From assembly GCA_902789245.1 (NCBI GenBank), contig CADAND010000011.1, positions 1 through 64,000 on the forward strand: a DNA stretch of 64,000 bases, read 5' to 3'. The notes below the pieces were generated by a model. It saw only the letters and a list, made by a program, of their open reading frames with translations. It ran no database searches and was not told the origin of the DNA. Every line of letters begins with the position of its first letter. Positions within the stretch are counted from its first letter, which is position 1. Source of the DNA: an uncultured Bacteroidia bacterium. GTDB taxonomy: Bacteria > Bacteroidota > Bacteroidia > Bacteroidales > UBA932. Made by a program: the position numbers and the translations under genes. Of the stretch, positions 1-10,657 are shown in pieces.

Positions 1-1904
<1,904 letters not shown>

Positions 1905-2126
1905 TTCTCGTACTTATAAGTGAATCATTTGCGACATTTACGTCTCAAATAGTTTTACTCGTTTGCCTTTGAAATTGCAGTCCCATATTACGCAACTCGA
2001 AAAAACTCGAATTTTAGTTATACAGACTTTAATCTCTTTTAACTTCTTTTACCTCGTTATCTCTCTCAGTATTGTCAATGATCTCTCAAATCCTCTCTTT
2101 GAAGTTTCCCTCATCGAAAGGGACGG

Positions 2127-2157
2127 CAAAGGTACACACTTTTTTTGAACTTGCAAA
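2127..2157 (-). promoter_or_regulatory. Promoter of the 23S rRNA gene
   Basis: On the minus strand a -33 box TTTG (2154-2157) and a -7 box TACCTTTG (2127-2134) are separated by exactly 19 bases, the consensus for the primary sigma factor of Bacteroidota. Transcription would begin near 2120, leaving a leader of about 215 nt before the mature 23S, which holds a segment resembling the ATCATTGACA leader motif common before rRNA genes of this phylum. Confidence 0.85.
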
Positions 2158-2176
2158 TCTTTTCGGAAAATTTTTT

Positions 2177-2204
2177 AAAAAAATCCCCGGTCGGGGCCGG
2201 GGAT
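2177..2204 (-). terminator. Rho-independent terminator downstream of pepT
   Basis: Stem ATCCCCGG/CCGGGGAT (2183-2190 with 2197-2204), loop TCGGGG, followed on the minus strand by a run of T. It lies between the peptidase T gene and the 23S promoter and so insulates the two. Confidence 0.8.
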
Positions 2205-2217
2205 TCTCTATTGGTGG

Positions 2218-2244
2218 GAGATTCCGGGTCAAGCCCGGAATGAC
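2218..2244. repeat. Dispersed palindromic repeat, copy 1
   Basis: Imperfect palindrome GAGATTCCGGGTCAAGCCCG (then GAATGAC). Near-identical copies occur at 7189-7217, 7243-7270, 8077-8104 and 11533-11560, and a diverged one at 34347-34375. This copy is intergenic. Confidence 0.85.
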
Positions 2245-2277
2245 TATACTGGAGACCAGGGATGGCTATAACCGACG

Positions 2278-2298
2278 TTCGCCGGCTTAACCGGCGAA
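2278..2298 (-). terminator. Stem-loop after pepT stop codon
   Basis: Perfect 8-bp stem TTCGCCGG/CCGGCGAA with a 5-base loop, 4 bases past the pepT stop. There is no T-run directly after it, so it may be an RNA-stabilising hairpin rather than the terminator itself; the true terminator is at 2177-2204. Confidence 0.5.
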
Positions 2299-2302
2299 TC
2301 TC

Positions 2303-3523
2303 CTATTCGGCGTAGAGCGTGATGAGGTTGCGGATGACCGCAGCCGCCTTCTCCATGTTCTCGACGGTCACCCACTCGAACTTGCCGTGGAAGTTCAGCC
2401 CGCCCGCGAAGATATTCGGGCACGGGAGGCCGCGGAAAGAGAGGTTGGCGCCGTCGGTGCCGCCGCGGATGGGCTGGATGTGCGGCTGCACGCCGGCCAT
2501 CTCCATCGCCTTGACGGCTTTCTCCACCACGTGGTAGTGCGGCTCCACCTGCTCGCGCATATTATAATATTGGTCTTTGACCGTGACGGTGACCGTGCCT
2601 TCGCCGTAGCGGGCGTTGATGAAGTCGGCGCACTGGGCGATGACCTGCTTCTTGTGTTCGAACTTCGCGCGGTCGTGGTCGCGGATGATATAGGCAAACG
2701 AAGCCTCCTCGACCGAACCCCTGAGGCTGATCAGGTGGAAGAAGCCTTCGTAGTCCTGCGTGTATTCGGGACGCTGGCTGACAGGAAGCAGCGCATCGAA
2801 CTCCTGGGCGATGTGCAGGGCGTTGCGCATCTTGCCCTTGGCGTAGCCGGGGTGGACGTTGCTGCCCTGGATGTGCACGCTCGCAGAAGCGGCGTTGAAG
2901 TTCTCGAACTCCAGCTCGCCGACCTCCCCGCCGTCCATCGTGTAGCCGTAGTCGGCGCCGAACTTCGCCACGTCGAACTTCACCACGCCGCGGCCGATCT
3001 CCTCGTCGGGCGTGAAGCCGATCTTGATCTCGCCGTGCTTGAACTCCGGGTGGCCCATGATGTACTGGACCGTGTCCATGATCTCCGCCACGCCGGCCTT
3101 GTCGTCGGCGCCGAGCAGGGTGGTGCCGTCCGTGGTCACGAGCGTCTCGCCCCTGTGCGCGAGCAGCTCGGGGAACTCGGCGGTCTTCAGCACGAGCCCC
3201 GGCACACCCTTCAGGGGAACGTCGGAGCCGTCGTAGTCCGGGATGATCTGCGGTTTCACATTTGCGCCAGAGGCATCCGGGGCCGTGTCCACGTGGGCGA
3301 TGAAGCCCACGACAGGGACTTTCCTGTCGATGTTGGAGGGAATGGTGCCCATCACATAGCCCCACTCGTCGAGGGTCGCCTCGACGCCCAGGGCCTGCAA
3401 CTCGTCCCGCAGCATGCGCAGGAGGTTCAACTCTTTCTCGGCGGAGGGCTGGCTCTCGCTCTCTTCATTGGACTGGGTGTCCACTGCGACATAGCGCAGA
3501 AAACGGTCAAGTATCTTTTCCAT
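2303..3523 (-). CDS. pepT: Peptidase T (tripeptide aminopeptidase)
   Basis: 406 residues, the usual length for this cytosolic M20B zinc enzyme that removes the N-terminal residue of tripeptides. Family motifs are intact: HVDTAPD early on, GADDKAG in the middle carrying the bridging aspartate, TPDEEIGRG with the catalytic glutamate, and the C-terminal RGGTDGANLSFRG and FAGGLNFHGKFE blocks. ATG at 3523 gives a typical N-terminus (MEKILDRFLRYVAVDTQS). A TATCTTTG box (3529-3536) sits only a few bases upstream, so the leader would be extremely short. The gene is followed by a hairpin and a terminator and appears monocistronic. Confidence 0.97.
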   Translation of the reverse strand: MEKILDRFLRYVAVDTQSNEESESQPSAEKELNLLRMLRDELQALGVEATLDEWGYVMGTIPSNIDRKVPVVGFIAHVDTAPDASGANVKPQIIPDYDGSDVPLKGVPGLVLKTAEFPELLAHRGETLVTTDGTTLLGADDKAGVAEIMDTVQYIMGHPEFKHGEIKIGFTPDEEIGRGVVKFDVAKFGADYGYTMDGGEVGELEFENFNAASASVHIQGSNVHPGYAKGKMRNALHIAQEFDALLPVSQRPEYTQDYEGFFHLISLRGSVEEASFAYIIRDHDRAKFEHKKQVIAQCADFINARYGEGTVTVTVKDQYYNMREQVEPHYHVVEKAVKAMEMAGVQPHIQPIRGGTDGANLSFRGLPCPNIFAGGLNFHGKFEWVTVENMEKAAAVIRNLITLYAE

Positions 3524-3550
3524 AAGCGCAAAGATACGAAAAAGGCATCA

Positions 3551-3579
3551 TTGTATGTCCGGATTTTTCGTTATATTTG
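3551..3579 (+). promoter_or_regulatory. Promoter of the esterase gene
   Basis: TTG (3551-3553), 18 bases, then TATATTTG (3572-3579), matching the Bacteroidota -33/-7 pattern. The start codon lies about 50 bases downstream. Confidence 0.55.
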
Positions 3580-3631
3580 ACGAGACCTGTCAAGGAGGTC
3601 TCAAGGCGGATAGAACATAAAAAACCGTATA

Positions 3632-4807
3632 ATGAACAAGAACCTGATTACCGCAGCGATTTCGCTGCTTTTCACGCTGACTGCCTTTTCCCAGCAGTCG
3701 AACGTCAACCTCAGCTACAACCCCCAGAAAGACACCGAGGGGCTGATTCCCTTCAGCGCGAACCTGAATTCGCCGCAGGTGAACGACGACCATACCGTCA
3801 CGTTCCGGCTCCGGGCCCCGAAGGCGGAGTCCGTCGCCCTCTCGGGCGCCATGACCACCGTCATGGGTGTCCGCGGGAACATCCCCTTCACCAAAGGGGA
3901 AGACGGCATCTGGACCCTCACCATCGGACCGCTCCCGGTCGACATGTATCAGTACAACCTCGTCGTGGACGGCGTCAGCATGGCGGATCCCAATAACACC
4001 TATGCCGCATTTACGGCCATGCCGCCTTACAGCGAGCTTATCGTCCATGGCGACGGACCGTCCTGGTGGGATGCGAAGGACGTGCCCCACGGCGCCGTGA
4101 CCCGTCATATCTACTACAGCCCCGTCACCCAGGGGCAGCGCGAGATCTATGTCTATACCCCGCCCCAGTATGACCCCAAGAAGAAATATCCCGTCCTCTA
4201 TCTCATGGGCGGAAGCGGCGAACTCCCGTCCAACTGGGTGTATGACGGCCGTGTGAATTTCATCATGGACAACCTTCTCGCAGAAGGAAAGGCGGAACCG
4301 ATGCTGATTGCGATTGTGAACAATCAGGTGATACACCGCAACCATCCCCAGCACGCGGATCTCACCTTCGACATCATGGCGCGGGAATACCGCGAGGCCG
4401 TCATTCCCTTCATCGACAGCCACTACAAGACCATCGCCAATCCGCACGGCAGGGCCATTTCCGGCCTGTCGATGGGCGGCCGCCACACGATGTTCGTGGG
4501 CCTGAAGAACCTGGATCTCTTCGCCAATTTCGGCGTTCTGAGCGCCGGAGACAATACCCCCGAGCAGACGCTGGGAGAATTCCTCAACGATCCGAAAGCC
4601 AACGACAAGGTGGACTACCTGTTCATCGGGCAGGGCGGCGCTGAGGAGAAAGGCATGTTCAATGTCCGGGTCAAGGGCTTCCGGGATGCGCTCGACAAGC
4701 ACGGAATCGAGTATGAGTACTGCTGCGTCGGGGAAACCGGCCACGACTGGTCAACCTGGCGGCACCTCCTCTACTACGGATTCCTCCCGAAACTCTGGAA
4801 GAAATAG
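3632..4807 (+). CDS. Secreted feruloyl-esterase-like alpha/beta hydrolase with N-terminal E-set domain
   Basis: 391 residues. A signal peptide (MNKNLITAAISLLFTLTAFSQ) is followed by an immunoglobulin-like/CBM48-type domain (about 25-120), seen in many bacterial family-1 carbohydrate esterases, then an esterase-D-type alpha/beta hydrolase domain (about 130-391). The nucleophile elbow GLSMGG is at about residue 275, and the histidine in the late GHDWSTWRH segment is the probable catalytic one. Such enzymes release ferulic or other acyl groups from arabinoxylan. It is transcribed alone, towards a bidirectional terminator. The fine substrate cannot be read from the sequence. Confidence 0.85.
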   Translation: MNKNLITAAISLLFTLTAFSQQSNVNLSYNPQKDTEGLIPFSANLNSPQVNDDHTVTFRLRAPKAESVALSGAMTTVMGVRGNIPFTKGEDGIWTLTIGPLPVDMYQYNLVVDGVSMADPNNTYAAFTAMPPYSELIVHGDGPSWWDAKDVPHGAVTRHIYYSPVTQGQREIYVYTPPQYDPKKKYPVLYLMGGSGELPSNWVYDGRVNFIMDNLLAEGKAEPMLIAIVNNQVIHRNHPQHADLTFDIMAREYREAVIPFIDSHYKTIANPHGRAISGLSMGGRHTMFVGLKNLDLFANFGVLSAGDNTPEQTLGEFLNDPKANDKVDYLFIGQGGAEEKGMFNVRVKGFRDALDKHGIEYEYCCVGETGHDWSTWRHLLYYGFLPKLWKK

Positions 4808-4823
4808 GCCGCGCAGATCAAAC

Positions 4824-4870
4824 AAAAGGATCGGGGTGCAAACACGCTTGTTTTGCACCCCGATCCTTTT
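4824..4870. terminator. Bidirectional rho-independent terminator
   Basis: Long stem AAAAGGATCGGGGTGCAA (4824-4841) against its complement at 4853-4870, with A-runs and T-runs at the two ends so that it can stop both the esterase (+) and the OPT transporter (-) transcripts. Confidence 0.93.
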
Positions 4871-6862
4871 CTATTTCCGTTTCGCGCTAACGATCATATA
4901 GGCACAGGTGCCGATCAGTGGGATGATGGCGATGGCTTCGGCGCCGGAGGCCACGTGGCCGGGGGCGACGGTGTTCCAGGCATTCATGAACCAGTCCACC
5001 TGGGCAAACTTCAGGATGGCGGAGACGACGCCCATCAGTGCGCCGCCGGCGATGAAGCCGCTGGCGATGAGGGTCCCCTTCTCCTGACGGGCCGTGTTGA
5101 CGGCAGCGTCCTGGCTGCGCGTGCTGACGTACCAGGAGATGGCGCCGCCGAGCAGCAGCGGGAGGTTCAGGTCGATCGGGATGAACATACCCAGGCAGAA
5201 TGCCAGCGCCGGCACTTTGAAGACGGTCAGCAGGATGGCGATCAGCGCGCCGATGCCGTAGAGGAGCCAGGGGGCGCTGCCGCCGCTCATCATCGGCTGG
5301 ATCACGGCCGCCATCGCATTGGCCTGCGGAGCCACCAGGGCGCCGTCGCCCGTGAAGCCGTAGGTCTTGTTGAGAATCAGCATCACCCCGCCCACGGTCG
5401 CGGCCGCAACGGCGATGCCGACGAACTTCCAGGCTTCCTGCTTACGCGGCGTCGTGCCGATCCAGTAGCCGATCTTGAAGTCGGTGATCAGGCCGCCGGC
5501 GGTGCTCAGGGCCGTGCAGACCACGCCGCCGATGACCATCGCCGCAACCATGCCGGCGTTGCCCTTCAGGCCCACCGCCACGAGCACGAGGGCGGTGATA
5601 ATCAGCGTCATGATGGTCATGCCGCTGACCGGGTTCGTGCCCACGATGGCGATGGCGTTGGCCGCCACCGTCGTGAAGAGGAAGGCGATCACCGCCACGA
5701 TGACGAGACCGATCAGGGCCTGCCAGACGGTATTGACCACGCCGCCAAAGGCGAAGAAGGCGAACACGGCGAGCAGCGCGATGGCGATGCCCCAGACGAC
5801 CGACTTCATCGGCAGGTCTTCCTGCGTGCGCTCCGGCTTCTCGGCCGCGGCGCCCGGCTTGCGGCGGAACTCGCTGGTCGCGAGGCCGACCGCGCTCTTG
5901 ATTACGCCTGCGCTCTTGATGATACCGATGATGCCCGCGGTGGCGATGCCGCCGATACCGATGTGACGGGCGTATTCTTTGAAAATCTGCTCAGGCGACA
6001 TCTCCGAGATGGTCTGGGCGATGCCCGTGCCCATCAGGTCGATGACGCTGCCGCCCCAGATGAGGTTCATCAGCGGGATGATGACCAGCCAGACGAGGAA
6101 GGAGCCGCAGCAGATGATGAAGGCGTACTTGAGGCCGACGATGTAGCCCAGGCCCAGCACGGCCGCACCGGTGTTGAGCTTGAGCACCACCTTGGCCTTG
6201 TCGGCGACCACCTGGCCCCAGTGCATGACCGTGGTGCTGAGCGTCTCCGCCCAGGCACCGAAGGTCGCGACGACAAAGTCGTATAGACCGCCCACCAGGC
6301 CGGCGGCCAGCAGGGTACGGGCGCTCTTGCCGCCACCCTCGCCGCTGACGAGCACCTGCGTGGTGGCCGTGGCCTCCGGGAACGGGTACTTCCCGTGCAT
6401 CTCCTTGACGAAATACTTCCGGAAGGGAATGAGGAACAGGATGCCGAGGAAACCGCCCAGCATCGAGCTCAGGAACATCTGCCAGAAATTGACGTCCAGG
6501 CCGAGAATGTAGATGGCCGGGAGCGTGAAAATGGCGCCTGCCACCACCACGCCGGAGCAGGCTCCGATGCTCTGGATGATGACGTTCTGCCCCAGGCCTC
6601 CCTGCTTCTTCAGGGCACCGGTCAGACCGACGGCGATGATGGCGATGGGGATGGCCGCCTCGAACACCTGGCCGACCTTCAGCCCGAGGTAGGCCGCGGC
6701 AGCAGAGAAAAGGACGGTCATCAGCAAGCCCACCGTCACGCTATACGGCGTGACCTCAAAGGGCTTCTCGTTCGGGTTCAGCAGGGGCTGGTAATTCTCC
6801 CCCGGTTTCAACTCCCGGTGGGCGTTCTCCGGCAGGGACAGGTTTTTGTTTTCTTCCTTCAT
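4871..6862 (-). CDS. OPT-family oligopeptide transporter
   Basis: 663 residues, a polytopic inner-membrane protein with about 15 hydrophobic segments. The N-terminal cytoplasmic tail contains PENAHRELKPGENYQPLL and the first membrane segment holds SAAAAYLGLKVGQVFEAAIPIAI, the block typical of the bacterial peptide-transporting OPT proteins. The C-terminal part has the conserved PVSGMTIMTLI and GALVAPQANAMAA stretches. Predicted role is proton-coupled uptake of small peptides, which fits the nearby peptidase T. The ATG at 6862 is supported by the family N-terminus, yet it lies 107 bases inside the upstream OstA-like gene, so the two reading frames truly overlap. Confidence 0.92.
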   Translation of the reverse strand: MKEENKNLSLPENAHRELKPGENYQPLLNPNEKPFEVTPYSVTVGLLMTVLFSAAAAYLGLKVGQVFEAAIPIAIIAVGLTGALKKQGGLGQNVIIQSIGACSGVVVAGAIFTLPAIYILGLDVNFWQMFLSSMLGGFLGILFLIPFRKYFVKEMHGKYPFPEATATTQVLVSGEGGGKSARTLLAAGLVGGLYDFVVATFGAWAETLSTTVMHWGQVVADKAKVVLKLNTGAAVLGLGYIVGLKYAFIICCGSFLVWLVIIPLMNLIWGGSVIDLMGTGIAQTISEMSPEQIFKEYARHIGIGGIATAGIIGIIKSAGVIKSAVGLATSEFRRKPGAAAEKPERTQEDLPMKSVVWGIAIALLAVFAFFAFGGVVNTVWQALIGLVIVAVIAFLFTTVAANAIAIVGTNPVSGMTIMTLIITALVLVAVGLKGNAGMVAAMVIGGVVCTALSTAGGLITDFKIGYWIGTTPRKQEAWKFVGIAVAAATVGGVMLILNKTYGFTGDGALVAPQANAMAAVIQPMMSGGSAPWLLYGIGALIAILLTVFKVPALAFCLGMFIPIDLNLPLLLGGAISWYVSTRSQDAAVNTARQEKGTLIASGFIAGGALMGVVSAILKFAQVDWFMNAWNTVAPGHVASGAEAIAIIPLIGTCAYMIVSAKRK

Positions 6863-9314
6863 GGCGCGCTTTCTTTTTTTCGTAGCGTTCTATGTATTTC
6901 TGCAGTTTGGCTGCATCGATTTTTGCCTGTTTGGCCCTGTGGGCGGCCTCCCGGGCCTCCCGTTTGGCTTTGCGCGCATCCTTGCGGGCCTGCTTCGCGG
7001 CTGCCCTGTCGGCATCGCGCCGGTCCAGCGCTTCCCAGCGGGCATCGCGTTTCGCAATGCGCATCGCCTTCCGCAGTTCGCGCTCCGACATGTACGTCGT
7101 ATCGCGACTGGCAGGGAGATCCTTCACTCCGTTCAGGATGTCCGTGGAGTCAGGCACAGCGATCGACGTAGAGTCAGGCTCTTCTGTAGTCATTCCGGCC
7201 TGCGAGCTGGAATCTCCAACCGCAAGGGAATCCAATGCGCCTGGAGATTCCGGATCAAGTCCGGAATGACTCGGACGGGTATTGCGCCTGGTCTTGGCGG
7301 AATCGAGCGAAGCATACAGGTCGGACATGTGGCCGGGGAAATAAACATCCGTGTGGGGGAAGGCGGCACGCGGCCGGGCCTCATAGGCCTCCCGCTCGGA
7401 GTCGCGGACCACCATCGCCGTCACGTCGAATTTATCTTTCGGGCGGAGCTCCGGCTGCCAGTTGAAACCACGCAGCCTGTGCTCGGCAGCGGGGAGCTGC
7501 ACCACCGGATAGGCGTCGCTCTTGGGGCTGTCGAAGTTGTAGACGTGGTCGACATTGCCTTCGCCGTCGAATGTCGCCATCATCATCTTGCTCTCCGTCC
7601 GGTTGACGGTGGCGATGGCGTCGTTCTCCTCCAGATAAAGCAGGGCCGTGACGCCGCCCAGGGCGTCGAAACGGCGAAGCGAGGTGGAGTCGCTGAAGTA
7701 GGCGATGATGTCGGTACTCTTGATCTGGTCGAAATAGCCGCCCGCTTCCTCCGTGTGGACGAAGGCGTTGGAAAGGAGGTTGGCGCGCTCCATCTTCTCG
7801 TTGCGGAGCAGCACGAAGAGGCTGTCGGAATTATACTGGCGGTTCCCCTCGTTCCAGACGATCGGGCTCTTGTACAGGCGGGCGATGGAGTCGAGGTCGC
7901 TGTAGCGCAGGGAGTCGCAGCGGACCTGCATGTCCTTGCGGAAGATCTTGATGTCCTTGTTGGCAAACAGGAAGCCGATCTTGGTGCTGTCCGGCGCGGG
8001 CGGGATGGTGTCCTGCTGGACGGCGAGGCTGTCAACGAGATTCTTCGCTTCGCTCAGAATGACAGTAGTATCGGACGGAGATTCCGGGTCAAGCCCGGAA
8101 TGACTACTTTCAAGCCCGGAATGACTACCTTGAAGGAGGGACGCAGAACCACCGGGGCCTTTGCCACGAGCCATCGCGGCGGCGCGGTCGGCGGCGACCG
8201 GATTGTTCTTCAAGACTTCGTCGCGCTTCTGAGCGGCTTCCTCGGCCGCGCGGCGACGGTAGGCCGCGATCGGGTCCTCCAGCATTTCCGCACGGCGCTT
8301 CTCGGCCAGCGCGATCTCGTTCCCGTCCACGTCGCACTTCAGCTGCGTCCAGTAGACGAAACGCTCCGCGCCCAGGTAGGTCGTGTCCGGCTCCGCGCCG
8401 TCCTCGTCCCAGAGGGCCACGGAGGCATTCTCCTCCAGCGTCACCCGCGCGAGGGAATCCACGTACTGCAGCCGGTCGCCCAGCGCCGCGACGCGGCGGC
8501 TCTGGTCCTGGACCTGCACACTGCCGAGCATCAGCAGGTCGTTCGGCGCGCGGTAGTAGTAAAGGCTGTCGCACCAGGATTCTTCGCTCTCGCCCAGGCC
8601 ATGGACGTGATCACGGAAGAAGAAAGTCTCCTCCCCGCGCTCGTACCAGCCGGAGCCCGCCGACAGCATCCTTCCATCTTTCCAGAAATCAATTTCCGTC
8701 TGGAAGTCGGCCCGTTCCGCCTTGGAATCGTAGCGCAGGCGTTCGGTGCGCACGAAGATGGAGTCCGTGAACATGTTGACGTTGCCGCTGAAGTTGAACA
8801 TGTCCCGGGCGTTCTCGTAGGTACCCTCGTCGCTCTCGATGATCTGCCCGTCGGAGCTGATCATCGACGCGCCGCCCGAGAAGACGGCCAGGCTGTCCTT
8901 CGTGTTGTAGTCCAGGATGTTTGTCCGGAGGACGTTGTCCTGCTGGTTGCGCAGTTCAACGACGCCGCCGCGAAACTGCGCGACGCTTTCGTCGATCAGA
9001 TAGTCCAGCTTGCCGCTGGTCAGCACGGACTCGCCCTGCGTGAGCCGGACGTTGCCGAAGCAGTTGATGATTTTCTCCTCCACGTGCCAGAGGGCCGTGT
9101 CGCAGGAGAGATAAGTGCCGTTATGCAGGAAGGTGGGGTCGATGGCCTTGCGCGCCATCCGGCCGTCCTTCTCCACTTGCTCCAGGGAGAAGGCGTTGAG
9201 CAGGCGTACCAGCGAGTCCGTCTGCCCGGAGGTTGGCTGGGCAGACAGCGGCAGGGCTGCAAGCAGCAGGGCCGCGAAGAGAATCAGTCGTCTTTTCTGA
9301 CCTTGGCCGACCAT
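6756..9314 (-). CDS. OstA-like (LptA/LptD N-domain) envelope protein carrying inserted palindromic repeats
   Basis: 852 residues with signal peptide (cleaved near LSAQPTSGQ). Residues about 45-330 form the OstA-like beta-taco fold (repeats such as NCFGNVRLTQGE, FSGGASMISSDGQII, FNFSGNVNMFTDSI) found in Bacteroidota homologues of the LPS-transport proteins LptA/LptD. The middle and C-terminal parts continue with similar repeats, then end in a basic, alanine-rich coiled tail. Two low-complexity insertions, holding the peptides HSGLDPESP (twice) and VILSEAKNL, coincide exactly with DNA palindromic repeats. The 3' end overlaps the OPT gene by 107 bases and the 5' end overlaps the SurA-like gene by 31, pointing to one transcript. 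Role in LPS export is inferred from the family. Confidence 0.85.
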   Translation of the reverse strand: MVGQGQKRRLILFAALLLAALPLSAQPTSGQTDSLVRLLNAFSLEQVEKDGRMARKAIDPTFLHNGTYLSCDTALWHVEEKIINCFGNVRLTQGESVLTSGKLDYLIDESVAQFRGGVVELRNQQDNVLRTNILDYNTKDSLAVFSGGASMISSDGQIIESDEGTYENARDMFNFSGNVNMFTDSIFVRTERLRYDSKAERADFQTEIDFWKDGRMLSAGSGWYERGEETFFFRDHVHGLGESEESWCDSLYYYRAPNDLLMLGSVQVQDQSRRVAALGDRLQYVDSLARVTLEENASVALWDEDGAEPDTTYLGAERFVYWTQLKCDVDGNEIALAEKRRAEMLEDPIAAYRRRAAEEAAQKRDEVLKNNPVAADRAAAMARGKGPGGSASLLQGSHSGLESSHSGLDPESPSDTTVILSEAKNLVDSLAVQQDTIPPAPDSTKIGFLFANKDIKIFRKDMQVRCDSLRYSDLDSIARLYKSPIVWNEGNRQYNSDSLFVLLRNEKMERANLLSNAFVHTEEAGGYFDQIKSTDIIAYFSDSTSLRRFDALGGVTALLYLEENDAIATVNRTESKMMMATFDGEGNVDHVYNFDSPKSDAYPVVQLPAAEHRLRGFNWQPELRPKDKFDVTAMVVRDSEREAYEARPRAAFPHTDVYFPGHMSDLYASLDSAKTRRNTRPSHSGLDPESPGALDSLAVGDSSSQAGMTTEEPDSTSIAVPDSTDILNGVKDLPASRDTTYMSERELRKAMRIAKRDARWEALDRRDADRAAAKQARKDARKAKREAREAAHRAKQAKIDAAKLQKYIERYEKKKARHEGRKQKPVPAGERPPGVETGGELPAPAEPEREAL
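7189..7270. repeat. Dispersed palindromic repeat, copies 2 and 3, inside a coding gene
   Basis: Copy 2 (7189-7217) is in inverted orientation and more diverged; copy 3 (7243-7270) reads GGAGATTCCGGATCAAGTCC then GGAATGAC. Together they encode the segment from HSGLDPESP to SSQAGMTT in the OstA-like protein without breaking the frame. Confidence 0.85.
8038..8125. repeat. Composite repeat block inside the OstA-like gene
   Basis: It contains AGATTCTTCGCTTCGCTCAG plus AATGAC (8038-8063, encoding VILSEAKNL), one full copy of the palindrome (8077-8104) and a half copy CAAGCCCGGAATGAC (8111-8125). All are in frame. The two units are different repeat families sitting side by side. Confidence 0.85.
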
Positions 9315-10657
9315 CCTTTCCGGGAGAAATCACAGTCCCCGAACAGGGGATCGATGATGATGTAGCTGCTCTCAATCTTGTCGTCCAGGAACTTCCTGAT
9401 GGCTACGTTGACCTTCTCCTGCTGCACCTGGGAGAGTAAGTCGGTGTAGTCCGTCTCGAAGGTGGCCGTGTGCGCGGGGACGATCTTGTCCAGGCGGATG
9501 ATCTTGTAGACGAGGTTGCCGTCGCGGCCTTCGTTGTCCAGCGAGGCGATCGGCTCGGAGATCTCGCCGACCTTAAGGTCCTGGATGGCAGCGTAGTCCT
9601 GCGGCTTCAGCTGGTCGATCTCGAAATAGGCGGAGCCGGTGTGCGGATCGGCCATCTGGCCGCCGTTGGTGCGGGTGGGCGCATCTTCGGAATAGAAACG
9701 CGCCGCAGCCTCGAAGGTGATGGTGCTGTCCAGGATCGCCGTCCGCAGGCTGTCCAGCCGGTGGAAGGCCTTCTCCTGGTCCGCCATCGTGTAGCTGGGT
9801 CGGATGAGGATGTGGCGGGCGTTGAACATGTCGCCCTTCTTCTCCAGCACCTCGATGATGTGGAAGCCGTCCGGCGTCTCCACGATCTGGGAGATGGTGC
9901 CGGGCTTGAGCGACATGGCAGCATCCGAGAAGGCCGGCCAGAAGATGGTCTTGGAGGCCATGCCCAGCTCACCGCCCTTGCGGGCGCTGCCGGGATCTTC
10001 GGAATACAGGCGGGCCAGCGTGGCGAAGCGTTCGCCATTGATGATGCGCTCCCGGATGTTGAGCAAGCGCTCCTTGACGGCAATGGCTGCCGCCTCACGG
10101 TCGGGATAGACGCAGATCTGGCTCATCTGGTATTTGATCGGCACGACGGGCAGCGAAGCCACGTCGACCGTATCGAGGAACTGCTTGACGTCATAGGGCG
10201 TCAGTTCCGGCAGGTTCTTGGCGATTTCCGACTGCTCCTGCTGTGCGAGCGTCTGCTCTTCGATCTGGGCACGCCATTCCTGGCGCAGCTTGTAAATCGG
10301 CTTGCCGAGGTATTCGGCCAGCTCGTCCTCGCCGCCGGCGCGGGTCGTCATCTCCGCCATATACTGGTCCAGCTGGGCGTTCACCTGGTCCGGACTGACC
10401 GACAGGGAGTCCACGCGGGCCTGGGCGATGAGCAGCTTGGTCTGCATCAGGTTCTCGAGGATCTCGCAACGGTTTGCGGGCAGACCCTGGGCGCGCATGG
10501 CCTGCACCTGCCCCTCCACATCCGAGAGGGAGATCATCTCATTGCCCACAATGGCGATGGATTTGTCCACGACGCCGCGGTAGCGCTGGGCGGAAGCGGC
10601 GATGCAAAGGCCCGCCAGGGCGAGCGTAGCAGCACATTTCAGGAACTTATTCTTCAT
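9284..10657 (-). CDS. SurA-type periplasmic peptidyl-prolyl cis-trans isomerase
   Basis: 457 residues. Signal peptide MKNKFLKCAATLALAGLCIAASAQ, an N-terminal SurA-like chaperone domain (about 30-165), then two parvulin-type PpiC domains (about 170-275 and 285-390; hallmark strings include FATLARLYSEDPGSARKGGELGM and FHIIEVLEKKGDMFNARHILI). It should act in the periplasm as a chaperone for outer-membrane proteins, consistent with the following gene encoding an LPS-transport-like protein. It overlaps both neighbours (11 bases at the 5' end, 31 at the 3' end). Confidence 0.92.
   Translation of the reverse strand: MKNKFLKCAATLALAGLCIAASAQRYRGVVDKSIAIVGNEMISLSDVEGQVQAMRAQGLPANRCEILENLMQTKLLIAQARVDSLSVSPDQVNAQLDQYMAEMTTRAGGEDELAEYLGKPIYKLRQEWRAQIEEQTLAQQEQSEIAKNLPELTPYDVKQFLDTVDVASLPVVPIKYQMSQICVYPDREAAAIAVKERLLNIRERIINGERFATLARLYSEDPGSARKGGELGMASKTIFWPAFSDAAMSLKPGTISQIVETPDGFHIIEVLEKKGDMFNARHILIRPSYTMADQEKAFHRLDSLRTAILDSTITFEAAARFYSEDAPTRTNGGQMADPHTGSAYFEIDQLKPQDYAAIQDLKVGEISEPIASLDNEGRDGNLVYKIIRLDKIVPAHTATFETDYTDLLSQVQQEKVNVAIRKFLDDKIESSYIIIDPLFGDCDFSRKGWSAKVRKDD

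Noticed and set aside
2387-3580. A 397-codon frame opposite pepT, and similar long frames opposite most GC-rich genes (for example 30139-33903 minus, 49332-51995 plus)
   Set aside because: Arg/Ala/His-rich antisense shadows caused by high GC at third positions; the opposite strand has the recognisable protein every time.
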